5,899 nucleotides of DNA from Pseudomonadota bacterium (GCA_023423675.1 JAFAFD010000073.1:1-5899), one strand, 5' to 3'. Positions 1 through 5,812 are shown, counted from the first letter of the stretch. Notes: a model not told the origin generated them from the sequence alone. Program-made: numbers and translations.

Positions 1-697
1 TGGCATCGGCGGCGTCGTGGTCGAGCAGCGCGGCGATGCCGAAATCCAGCAGTTTCACCGTGCCGTCGGCGCGGACCAGGATGTTGGAAGGCTTCAGGTC
101 GCGGTGCACCACCAGGTTGGCGTGGGCGTGGCTGACCACCGCGCAGACCTGCAGCATCAGCTGCAGGCGCGTTTCCAGCGTCGGGTCCAGGCGCCGGCAG
201 TAATCACTGATCGGCTCGCCTTCCACGTAGTCCAGGGCCAGATAGGGCTGGCCATGCTGGTCCACGCCGGCATCCAGCAGCTGGGCCAGGTGCGGGTGCT
301 GCAGCCGGGCGAGGATCTGCCGTTCGCGGCCGAAGCGCTGGCGCAGCCCGGGGTCGGCCACGCCGCTGCGCAGCAGCTTCAGCGCCACCTGCCGCTGGTA
401 CAGGCCATCACAGCGCTCGGCCAGCCAGACCTCGCCCATGCCGCCCTCGCCCAACGGGCTCAGCAGGCGGTAGGGCCCCACCTGGCTGCCCGCGCGCCCC
501 GGTGGCGCCGCGGTCCACAGCGGCTGGGCCATGAACTCCTGGCTGTCGGCCTCCTGCAGCAGCAGGTGTTCCAGGTCGCGGCCCAGGGTCGGGTCGTGCT
601 CGGCCAGGCGCTGCAGGCGCAGCTGCCGTGCCTCCGGGGCCAGCTCCAGCAGCTGGTCCAGCCAGGACGAAAGCAGCTGCCAGCGCGCGGCATCCAT
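1..697 (-). CDS. Serine/threonine protein kinase, N-terminal part (3' end outside window)
   Basis: Hanks-type Ser/Thr kinase that transfers phosphate from ATP to a protein substrate. The frame starts at the ATG at 697-695 and stays open to the window edge, giving 232 residues. Residues 1-60 are a Leu/Glu-rich helical leader. The kinase fold begins near residue 75, with a glycine loop GEGGMGEVW (83-91), the ATP-anchoring Lys in VALK (K107), the helix-C Glu (E125), the catalytic HRDLKPSN (H198-N205, catalytic D200) and the metal-binding DFG (218-220). All catalytic residues visible so far are intact. The activation loop, C-lobe and any transmembrane or sensor domain are missing. The start lies 17 bases after the last base of the upstream sigma-factor stop, so the two genes are almost certainly one operon. 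By analogy with Xanthomonas PknS and Vibrio PknT, its likely substrate is that sigma factor; this is inference. Confidence 0.93.
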   Translation of the reverse strand, partial: MDAARWQLLSSWLDQLLELAPEARQLRLQRLAEHDPTLGRDLEHLLLQEADSQEFMAQPLWTAAPPGRAGSQVGPYRLLSPLGEGGMGEVWLAERCDGLYQRQVALKLLRSGVADPGLRQRFGRERQILARLQHPHLAQLLDAGVDQHGQPYLALDYVEGEPISDYCRRLDPTLETRLQLMLQVCAVVSHAHANLVVHRDLKPSNILVRADGTVKLLDFGIAALLDHDAADA

Positions 698-713
698 GGT
701 CGGCCTGCGCGCC

Positions 714-1280
714 TCAGTCGCCGCGCATCGCCGCCAGCAGGAACAGCCGCGCCTTCTGCCAGTCACGGCGGATGCTGCGCTCCGAGCGCTGGCTGAGTTC
801 GGCGATCTCCTGTTCGGACAGGCCGGCGAAGTAGCGCAGCTCGACCACCCGCGCCAGGTGCGCATCGACGGCCTGCAGGCGCTCCAGGGCCACGTCGAGG
901 GCCAGCAGGTCCTCGTCCAGGCGCACGCCGCTGCTGCTGTTCTCGGGAATCTCGGCCACCCGTTTCAGGTCACCGCCGCGCTTGCGCGCCAGCCGGTTGC
1001 GCGCGTAGTCGACCACCACGCTGCGCATGGCCGAGGCGGCATAGGCGAAGAAATGCGCGCGATCCTCAAAGCGCGCCGCGCCGCGGCTGCCGAGCAGTTT
1101 CAGGTAGGACTCGTGCACCAGCGAGGTGGCGTCCAGGGTACGTCCCTGCTGGCCGGCCAACTGGCGCCGGGCCATGCCGTGCAGCTCCTGGTACAGCATG
1201 GTCAGCACGCGGTCCAGCGCCGTGCGGTCACCGCCGCGCGCGGCGTCCAGCCAGACGGTGATATCCGGTCCTTCGTCCAT
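714..1280 (-). CDS. ECF-type RNA polymerase sigma factor, Ser/Thr-kinase-linked type
   Basis: Alternative sigma-70 factor of 188 residues that directs RNA polymerase to a dedicated promoter set. Region 2 spans about residues 10-95, including LVHESYLKL (54-62) and the -10-recognising stretch FEDRAHFFAYAASAMRSVVVDYAR (71-94, written here as its key span). Region 4 spans about 125-185, with a helix-turn-helix around LSEQEIAELSQRSERSIRR (154-172). It resembles the TIGR02999/ECF43-like group found beside Ser/Thr kinases. Where classical ECF factors have an acidic DAED-like motif for binding the RNA polymerase beta-prime subunit, this protein reads LDATSLVHE, with T52 and S53 as candidate phosphorylation sites. 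No anti-sigma gene is next to it; the kinase follows after 16 bases. The start is supported by a GGGGGA ribosome-binding site seven bases upstream. Target genes cannot be read from the window; in Xanthomonas citri the related EcfK controls type VI secretion. Confidence 0.93.
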   Translation of the reverse strand: MDEGPDITVWLDAARGGDRTALDRVLTMLYQELHGMARRQLAGQQGRTLDATSLVHESYLKLLGSRGAARFEDRAHFFAYAASAMRSVVVDYARNRLARKRGGDLKRVAEIPENSSSGVRLDEDLLALDVALERLQAVDAHLARVVELRYFAGLSEQEIAELSQRSERSIRRDWQKARLFLLAAMRGD

Positions 1281-1312
1281 CGCAACGTCCCCCCGCAGCG
1301 GATGCTGAGCGG

Positions 1313-1318
1313 ACTATA
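1313..1318 (-). promoter_or_regulatory. Possible -10 box for the sigma/kinase operon
   Basis: TATAGT on the minus strand lies in the 68-base gap between mutM and the sigma-factor gene, 32 bases before the sigma-factor ATG. No good -35 box is seen 16-18 bases upstream (the best is CATGCA), so this is a weak call. An ECF-type promoter is also possible but no motif stands out. No hairpin terminator for mutM is evident in this gap. Confidence 0.25.
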
Positions 1319-1348
1319 GCGCTGCCGGTGTGCGCTGCATGAAGAGAT

Positions 1349-2161
1349 TCAGCGCTGGCAGCGGCTGCACCACACGCTGGCGCGCTGGCCGATCATCGCG
1401 TGCTTGAGCGGGCGACCGCACTGCGGGCACGGCAGGCCGTCGCGGCCATAGACCAGCAGTTCCTGCTCGAAGTAGCCCGGAGCACCATCGGGGCTGATGA
1501 AATCACGCAGGGTGGTGCCACCGCGGGTGATGGCATAGCCGAGGGTGTCCTTCACTTCGCGGGCCAGCCGACGATAGCGTTCGCGCGAGACCTTGCCGGC
1601 TTCACGCAGCGGACTGATGCCGGCCTTGAACAGGCTTTCGGCGGCGTAGATGTTGCCCACCCCGACCACCACCGCCTGGTCCATCAGGAAGGTCTTCACC
1701 GGTGCGCTGCGGCCACGGCTGCGCTCGAACAGGTAATCGCCGTCGAAGGCCTCGTCCAGCGGCTCCGGGCCCAGCCCCTGCAGCAGCGGATGCACCTCAC
1801 CGGCCGGCTGCCACAGCAGGCTGCCAAAACGGCGCGGGTCGTTGAAGCGCAGCAGGCGGCCGTTGTCCAGGCTGATGTCCACGTGGTCGTGGGTGCGCAG
1901 CGGCGTGTCCCCTGGCAGCACGCGCAGGCTGCCGGACATGCCCAGGTGCAGCACGGCGCTGCCCACGGCGGTATCCAACAGCAGGTACTTGGCCCGCCGG
2001 CGCACCGCGTCGATGCGCTGCCCCGGCAGCAGATCGGCCACCTCCGGCGGAATCGGCCAGCGCAGGTCGGCGCGGCGCAGGATCACGCCATGGACGCGGC
2101 GGCCTTCCAGATGCGGCGCCAGGCCGCGGCGGGTGGTTTCTACTTCGGGCAGTTCAGGCAT
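1349..2161 (-). CDS. mutM: Formamidopyrimidine-DNA glycosylase / AP lyase (Fpg, MutM)
   Basis: Base-excision-repair enzyme that removes 8-oxoguanine and formamidopyrimidines from DNA and nicks the abasic site by beta,delta-elimination. The 270-residue length is normal for the family. The protein begins MPELPEVE, giving the catalytic N-terminal Pro2 (nucleophile after Met removal) and Glu3. K58 matches the conserved lysine near position 57 of E. coli Fpg. M75, R110 and F112 (in NDPRRFG) match the base-flipping wedge. GVGNIYA contains N170. The C-terminal zinc finger is C245-x2-C248-x16-C265-x2-C268, with R260 as the conserved phosphate-binding Arg. All key residues are present, so it should be active. 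The zinc finger separates it from Nei-type enzymes lacking this arrangement, and the PELPEVE start is diagnostic of MutM. It probably has its own promoter rather than depending on the upstream EF-hand gene. Confidence 0.98.
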   Translation of the reverse strand: MPELPEVETTRRGLAPHLEGRRVHGVILRRADLRWPIPPEVADLLPGQRIDAVRRRAKYLLLDTAVGSAVLHLGMSGSLRVLPGDTPLRTHDHVDISLDNGRLLRFNDPRRFGSLLWQPAGEVHPLLQGLGPEPLDEAFDGDYLFERSRGRSAPVKTFLMDQAVVVGVGNIYAAESLFKAGISPLREAGKVSRERYRRLAREVKDTLGYAITRGGTTLRDFISPDGAPGYFEQELLVYGRDGLPCPQCGRPLKHAMIGQRASVWCSRCQR

Positions 2162-2167
2162 GGGCTG

Positions 2168-2173
2168 ATTCTA
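2168..2173 (-). promoter_or_regulatory. Putative mutM -10 box implying a leaderless mRNA
   Basis: TAGAAT on the minus strand matches the TATAAT consensus at five of six positions and ends six bases before the mutM ATG. Transcription would then start at or next to the A of the ATG, and no Shine-Dalgarno sequence lies between. The -35 region is weak: GTGACG is present but with a spacer of about 20 bases. Confidence 0.4.
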
Positions 2174-2209
2174 CGCCGGCGCACCGCGCGATCCGTCACC
2201 GACCGGTGG

Positions 2210-2228
2210 CGCCGGGCCATGCCCGGCG
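2210..2228 (-). terminator. GC-rich hairpin after the desaturase/EF-hand operon
   Basis: CGCCGGGC and GCCCGGCG form a perfect 8-bp stem around a 3-base loop, 20 bases after the EF-hand stop codon and 37 bases before the mutM -10 box. The position fits a transcription terminator or mRNA-stabilising hairpin. There is no T-tract after it on the minus strand, so it is not a classical intrinsic terminator. Confidence 0.35.
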
Positions 2229-2247
2229 GAGGGCCTTCCGTACGGAT

Positions 2248-2577
2248 TCAGCGCGGCGGTGCCGACAGTTCGCGTGCACTGAGGTAGCCATCGCCGTTGG
2301 CATCCTGCTTGTGGAAGCGCTGCACGATCACCTGGCGCTGCTGTTCGCGGGTGATCGGCCTGCCCTTGCCACCCGGCAGTTCGTCGGCGGTCAGCACGCC
2401 GTCGCCGTTGCGGTCCATGTGGTCGAAGGCATACAGCATCCACTGCACGTACTCGGCCTCACTGACTTTGCCATCGCCATCGCTGTCCATGCGCTGCAGG
2501 TAGGTGGCGGTGTCGGTGACCTGTGCGGAGGCGACCAGCGGCAGCAGGCACAGCAGCGGAACCAGCAGCTGCCTCAT
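2248..2577 (-). CDS. Small secreted EF-hand calcium-binding protein
   Basis: Predicted exported calcium-binding protein of 109 residues. Residues 1-18 form a signal peptide with a Leu-rich core and an ASA-Q signal-peptidase I site, so the mature protein is probably periplasmic or secreted. Three EF-hand loops follow: D31-E42 (DSDGDGKVSEAE), D55-E66 (DRNGDGVLTADE) and D92-E103 (DANGDGYLSARE). Each has acidic or Asn ligands at positions 1, 3 and 5, Gly at 6 and Glu at 12. An odd number of hands suggests dimerisation or an unpaired third hand. The ATG at 2577-2575 was chosen over an in-frame ATG at 2661 because it begins the signal peptide; the longer form would place 28 Arg-rich residues before it. 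It overlaps the desaturase stop as ATGA, preceded by GGTGG, which points to translational coupling. The biological role is unknown. Confidence 0.88.
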   Translation of the reverse strand: MRQLLVPLLCLLPLVASAQVTDTATYLQRMDSDGDGKVSEAEYVQWMLYAFDHMDRNGDGVLTADELPGGKGRPITREQQRQVIVQRFHKQDANGDGYLSARELSAPPR

Positions 2578-3812
2578 GCGCCCACCAGGGTGTAGCCCTT
2601 CAACCGCGCGGCGTAGGCCTGCAGGGCGGCAATGCCGCTTTCCTCGGCCTCGTGGCACCACGCCTGCAGGTGGCGCAGGCGCTCGGCGGCATCATGGCCG
2701 CGGGCTTCCAGCAGCGCGGTCAGGCGCACGCGGTACTCCACCAAGGTGCGGATGCGCGGGCGCTGCGCGATCCATTCGCTGAGCTGGGCACGGCTGTCCG
2801 GCTGCAGCCAGCGGCCATCGTTGACCAGGCCCCGGCGCAGGCGGCGCGGCAGCAGGCGGCGCAGCTTGGCCCCGGCCTGGGTGGCCTCTTCGCGGAGGGC
2901 CGGCATGAACACGTTGCGCTGGTAATCGGTCATTGCCTGGAAGCGGTGCGACAGCAGGGCCTTCAGGGTCTCGGCATCGGGCACGGCGATGTTCGGGCGC
3001 ACGTCCATGGCTGGCGCCACCCGCAGCACCTTGGCCAGGCGCAGTGCCTGCAGCAGGCGGATCGCGCTCCAGCCGATGTCGAACTCCCAGCGGCGCATCG
3101 CAAAGCGCGCCGAACTGGGGAAAGCGTGGTGGTTGTTGTGCAGTTCCTCACCACCGATCCAGAACGCCCACGGCGTCAGGTTGGTGGAGGTGTCGGCCGA
3201 CTCGTAGTTGCGGTAGCCCCACCAGTGGCCCAGGCCGTTGACCACGCCCGCCGCCCAGAACGGAATCCAGGCCATCTGGATCGCCCACAGGGCCACGCCG
3301 GGCAGGCCGAACAACACGCTGTTGATGACCAGCAGCAGCACCGGGCCAAGGGTGGCGCGCGGGGTGTACAGGTGGCGCTCGATGGCGTCGTCCGGCGTGC
3401 CGCGGCCGTACTGATCGATGTCCGCACGCATGCCGCGGGCTTCGCGGTACAGCTCCACGCCATGCCAGAACACCTTGCCGATGCCGCGGGTGACCGGGCT
3501 GTGCGGGTCATCCTCGGTTTCCACCTTGGCGTGGTGCTTGCGGTGGATGGCCACCCACTCGCGGGTGATCATCGAGGTGGTCAGCCACAGCCAGAAGCGG
3601 AAGACATGTGCGACCGCCGGATGGAAATCGACCCCGCGATGGGCTTGGCTGCGGTGCAGGTACAAGGTGACCGAGAAGATGGTGAGCTGGGTGAACACCA
3701 GCAGCACCGCCAGCATGGCCCAGCCGCCCAGGCCGAGCACGCCACCGGTAAGCAGGGAGATCAGGGCATCGGGCATGGCGGCACTCCAGATCGACGCGGG
3801 GATGGCAGACAT
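2574..3812 (-). CDS. Membrane fatty-acid (acyl-CoA/acyl-lipid delta-9-type) desaturase
   Basis: Di-iron integral-membrane desaturase that inserts a double bond into long acyl chains with O2 and an electron donor, at the inner membrane. Of its 412 residues, the three histidine clusters are complete: H53-x4-H58 (HRSQAH), HRKHH (90-94) and HNNHH (225-229), with a further conserved His in NGLGHWWGYRNY (H196). Hydrophobic segments lie at about 17-50, 66-82, 155-175 and 177-192, the usual two paired hairpins. A soluble tail of roughly 140 residues (270-412), rich in Arg, Leu and Ala, follows the catalytic core; it has no fused cytochrome b5 or ferredoxin domain, so the electron donor is encoded elsewhere. 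Similar layouts occur in Pseudomonas DesB-like enzymes; the exact substrate and regiospecificity cannot be told. An alternative start at M13 (3776) would also keep all membrane segments. The EF-hand gene overlaps its stop codon. Confidence 0.93.
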   Translation of the reverse strand: MSAIPASIWSAAMPDALISLLTGGVLGLGGWAMLAVLLVFTQLTIFSVTLYLHRSQAHRGVDFHPAVAHVFRFWLWLTTSMITREWVAIHRKHHAKVETEDDPHSPVTRGIGKVFWHGVELYREARGMRADIDQYGRGTPDDAIERHLYTPRATLGPVLLLVINSVLFGLPGVALWAIQMAWIPFWAAGVVNGLGHWWGYRNYESADTSTNLTPWAFWIGGEELHNNHHAFPSSARFAMRRWEFDIGWSAIRLLQALRLAKVLRVAPAMDVRPNIAVPDAETLKALLSHRFQAMTDYQRNVFMPALREEATQAGAKLRRLLPRRLRRGLVNDGRWLQPDSRAQLSEWIAQRPRIRTLVEYRVRLTALLEARGHDAAERLRHLQAWCHEAEESGIAALQAYAARLKGYTLVGA

Positions 3813-3899
3813 GATGGGCGCTTAAGTTGCAAACTGCACCCTCGCGGCGGTGTTCGTGCACCGTCATAAAGTGCCACCGTTCACAGTTGGGGACCTGAG
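3813..3899. promoter_or_regulatory. Divergent promoter region, desaturase / ABC ATPase
   Basis: This 87-base gap must hold the start signals for both divergent genes. No convincing -35/-10 pair is seen on either strand. AT-richer patches at about 3821-3834 and 3863-3871 are candidates for -10 regions. GTGCACCGT (3856-3864) and GTGCCACCGT (3871-3880) are near-identical direct repeats flanking CATAAA, and could be a regulator binding site. CGGTG (3848-3852) and CACCG (3859-3863) can form a short hairpin. Confidence 0.4.
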
Positions 3900-4751
3900 T
3901 TGTCGAGCCTTGATCCGCGCGCCCATGCCGTTACCGCTGCCCCGTCCACCGGGGCGCTGCCCCCGCTGATCGAACTGGACCACGCCAGCGTGGTCCGCGG
4001 ACAGGTGAAGGTCCTGCACGGGCTCAGCCTGCGCATCGCGCAGGGCCAGCACACCGCGCTGCTGGGCCCGAACGGCTGCGGCAAGTCGACCTTCATCAAG
4101 CTGATCACCCGCGAGCTGTACCCGCTGGCCCAGGCCGACGGGCGGGTTGCGGTGAAGGTGCTGGGGCAGAACCGCTGGCAGGTTGATCGGCTGCGCTCGC
4201 AGCTGGGCATCGTCACCGGCGACCTCAGCAGCAACCTGTCCGATATGCCGGGCCTGACCGTGGAACAGGCGGTGCTGTCCGGCTTCTTCGCCAGCTATGT
4301 GGTGCCGGCGTTCCGCGAGGTGACGGCGGACATGCGGGCACGGGTGGGCGAGACGCTGGCGATGACCGGCGCGCTGGCCCTGCGCGAACGCGCCTATGCG
4401 GAACTGTCGGCCGGCGAGACCCGCCGCGTGCTGATCGCCCGCGCCCTGGTCAACCGGCCGCAGGCATTGCTGCTGGACGAGCCGTCCACCGGCCTGGACC
4501 TGGTGGCGCGGCAGCAGCTGGTGGCGACCATGCGCGTACTGGCCCAGCAGGGCATCACCCTGGTGCTGGTCACCCACCACATCGAGGAAGTGATTCCCGA
4601 GATCGAGCGGGTGGTGCTGCTGCGCGATGGCCGCGTGCTGGCCGATGGCACCCGCGAGGAACTGCTGCGCGACGAGCCGCTGTCGGCGGTGTTTGGTGGT
4701 GCGATCCGCGTGGTGGAACAGAATGGGGTCTTGACCGCGTACGCGGGGTAA
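3900..4751 (+). CDS. Stand-alone ABC ATPase (COG1119/ModF-YlmA-like)
   Basis: Single ATP-binding-cassette domain of 283 residues. Walker A is GPNGCGKST (56-64), the signature is LSAGE (169-173), Walker B is ALLLDEP (189-195, with D193 and E194), the D-loop is STGLD (196-200) and the switch His is H226 in VTHHIEE. The usual Q-loop glutamine is not evident: the region reads LGIVTGDLSS (102-111). LSAGE, the missing Q and THHxEE are reminiscent of the COG1119 group (ModF, YlmA) of cytosolic ABC ATPases. No membrane permease or substrate-binding gene adjoins it, so a transport role is unsupported and its function is unknown. The start is TTG: an in-frame TAA at 3867-3869 precedes it, no ATG or GTG occurs between, and GGGGA sits six bases before the TTG. 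The first 22 residues are a low-complexity Ala/Pro-rich leader. GTG codons near residue 31 would cut into the first strand. Confidence 0.9.
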   Translation: MSSLDPRAHAVTAAPSTGALPPLIELDHASVVRGQVKVLHGLSLRIAQGQHTALLGPNGCGKSTFIKLITRELYPLAQADGRVAVKVLGQNRWQVDRLRSQLGIVTGDLSSNLSDMPGLTVEQAVLSGFFASYVVPAFREVTADMRARVGETLAMTGALALRERAYAELSAGETRRVLIARALVNRPQALLLDEPSTGLDLVARQQLVATMRVLAQQGITLVLVTHHIEEVIPEIERVVLLRDGRVLADGTREELLRDEPLSAVFGGAIRVVEQNGVLTAYAG

Positions 4752-4765
4752 TCCGTCGGACCTGA

Positions 4766-4797
4766 GGGACGGCGGGACGGCGGGACGGCGGGACGGC
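4766..4797. repeat. Four perfect tandem copies of an 8-bp unit
   Basis: GGGACGGC occurs four times head to tail without a mismatch, starting 15 bases after the ABC ATPase stop and ending just before the GTAG palindrome. It is noncoding and looks like a slippage-prone microsatellite. CCGTC at 4753-4757 can pair with GACGG in any copy, giving alternative hairpins that could assist termination. Confidence 0.9.
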
Positions 4798-4798
4798 G

Positions 4799-4822
4799 GT
4801 AGAGTCGACTGTCAGTCGACTA
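4799..4822 (+). repeat. SMAG-like (GTAG-headed) REP palindrome
   Basis: GTAG at 4799-4802 is followed by AGTCGACTG (4803-4811) and its exact reverse complement CAGTCGACT (4813-4821). A GTAG tetranucleotide heading a short palindrome is the hallmark of the S. maltophilia SMAG family of REP-like elements. A further copy of CAGTCGACT lies at 4861-4869 and can pair instead with the first arm, so the whole 4803-4869 span can fold as one long hairpin. It lies between two convergent genes, a usual REP position, and may act as terminator or mRNA end stabiliser. Confidence 0.6.
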
Positions 4823-4848
4823 TCGCGCGCAGCGCGGGTTCGCGCGAT
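4822..4848. repeat. Inner inverted repeat of the REP-like patch
   Basis: ATCGCGCG (4822-4829) and CGCGCGAT (4841-4848) are exact reverse complements around an 11-base loop. They nest inside the larger 4803-4869 dyad, as expected for a paired REP unit. Confidence 0.7.
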
Positions 4849-4866
4849 CTGTTGGAAGGGCAGTCG

Positions 4867-4872
4867 ACTAAC
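4867..4872. repeat. Target-site duplication of the IS, left copy
   Basis: ACTAAC directly abuts the left IS end. The right flank begins ACTA (5896-5899) before the window stops, so four of six bases of the second copy are visible. The hexamer matches four of the four specified-or-adjacent positions of the IS481 target NCTAGN except for A in place of G. Confidence 0.6.
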
Positions 4873-5812
4873 TGTGTAAACCCACTACGTTGTTCATTGG
4901 CACTCTGGAGATGGGTGGCTGGCCGCCGATCCCCATATGGGGACGGTGCCAGTTGTAGTGGTGCAGCCATTGGTTCAACACTGAATTGCGCTGGTCCGAG
5001 GACGCGTACTCACAGGCGTAAGCCCACTCGCGAAGGCTGGTCTGGATGAAGCGCTCGGCCTTGCCATTGGTCCGCGGCGTGTAGGGCTTGGTTCTGATGT
5101 GCTTGATCCCAAGGGATTTGAGCAGCTTGGCAAAGGCGGTTGAGCGATAGCAGGCACCGTTGTCGGTCAGGATCCGCTTGAAGGTGATTCCCAGGCTGGC
5201 GTAGTACTCCAGAGCACCGAGCAACGCCTGGCAGGCGGTTTCGCCCTGTTCGTTGGGGTGGACGCTGCTGAAGGCGACCCGGGAGTGATCGTCGATGGCC
5301 ACGTGGACGTAGCCCCAGCCACCGCCAGCGGCGTTTCCCCGGCGTTTGGCATCGGTTCTGTGCCCTGGCCGCTGGAAGTTGCCCAGCTTCTTGATGTCCA
5401 GGTGCAGCAGCCCTCCGGGCTGATCGTACTCGTATCGGATGACCTTCCTGGGCGGATCAAGCCGACACAGCCGATTGAGGCCGTGGGCGCGCATCAGCCT
5501 TGAAATCGTACTGTGGCCGACCCCCAGCGCCTTAGAGATGGTCAGGTAGGTCTGCCGTTTACGGCGGTGCTCCTTGATTTGCTCGACTACCGCAGCAGGC
5601 GTGGCATGCGGCGTCTGGTGAGGCCGTGAGCTGCGGTTTTCCAGCCCCGCAGCGCCCGACTCCCGGAATCGAGCCAGCCATTTGTAGGCAGTACGCACAC
5701 TCACGCCACACGCTTGAGCTGCTTCTTCCGGCCGAAGACCTTCGTGGAGGATACGGCGGACGAGAAGTGCTCGACTAAACGGCGTCAAACGGGCATTTTT
5801 ATGGTTGTTCAT
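4868..5812 (-). CDS. IS481-family transposase (DDE integrase fold)
   Basis: Transposase of 314 residues, normal for IS481 members. An N-terminal helix-turn-helix covers about 27-48 (RPEEAAQACGVSVRTAYKW), and a second one about 90-110 (TISKALGVGHSTISRLMRAH). The rve-type catalytic domain has D139 (LLHLDIKKLG), D217 (ILTDNGACYRS) and E253 (GKAERFIQ), with exactly 35 residues between the second Asp and the Glu. All are intact, so it should be active. The ATG at 5812-5810 (MNNHKNARLT) was chosen over an upstream in-frame ATG at 5878 because the family begins with this kind of sequence and the longer form adds 22 residues read from the IS end. There is no strong ribosome-binding site (only GAG about six bases upstream). 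The stop codon TAG (4870-4868) lies outside the element, in the target duplication. Base composition is visibly less GC-rich than the neighbouring genes. Confidence 0.95.
   Translation of the reverse strand: MNNHKNARLTPFSRALLVRRILHEGLRPEEAAQACGVSVRTAYKWLARFRESGAAGLENRSSRPHQTPHATPAAVVEQIKEHRRKRQTYLTISKALGVGHSTISRLMRAHGLNRLCRLDPPRKVIRYEYDQPGGLLHLDIKKLGNFQRPGHRTDAKRRGNAAGGGWGYVHVAIDDHSRVAFSSVHPNEQGETACQALLGALEYYASLGITFKRILTDNGACYRSTAFAKLLKSLGIKHIRTKPYTPRTNGKAERFIQTSLREWAYACEYASSDQRNSVLNQWLHHYNWHRPHMGIGGQPPISRVPMNNVVGLHS
4873..4897 (+). repeat. IS terminal inverted repeat, left
   Basis: This 25-base end begins TGTG and finishes GTTGTTCAT. It matches the reverse complement of the right end at 17 of 25 positions, including the outer four and inner nine bases. 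It also encodes the last residues of the transposase. Confidence 0.75.

Noticed and set aside
460..693. 77-residue minus-strand frame starting four bases after the kinase start
   Set aside because: It is Cys/Trp/Arg-rich without motifs and overlaps the kinase in another frame.
17..1319. Long plus-strand open frames over the kinase and sigma-factor genes
   Set aside because: They are antisense shadows caused by GC-rich codon bias. The minus strand carries clear kinase and sigma-factor motifs, and the plus-strand products are low-complexity Gln/Ala/Arg-rich.
1400..2287. 295-residue plus-strand frame opposite mutM
   Set aside because: It is antisense to a gene with every catalytic residue of Fpg, and has no recognisable domain.
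2578..2661. Longer EF-hand protein starting at 2661
   Set aside because: It would bury the signal peptide behind 28 Arg-rich residues and overlap the desaturase by 88 bases; the ATG at 2577 has a suitable ribosome-binding site.
2523..3869. 448-residue plus-strand frame opposite the desaturase
   Set aside because: It is longer than the true gene but Gln/His/Ala-rich with no motif, while the minus strand has three histidine boxes and membrane segments.
3864..4580. 238-residue minus-strand frame opposite the ABC ATPase
   Set aside because: It is antisense to intact Walker A, signature and Walker B motifs, and is Gln/His-rich without a domain.
4766..4797. CRISPR array
   Set aside because: The 8-bp units are contiguous with no spacers and no cas gene is nearby.
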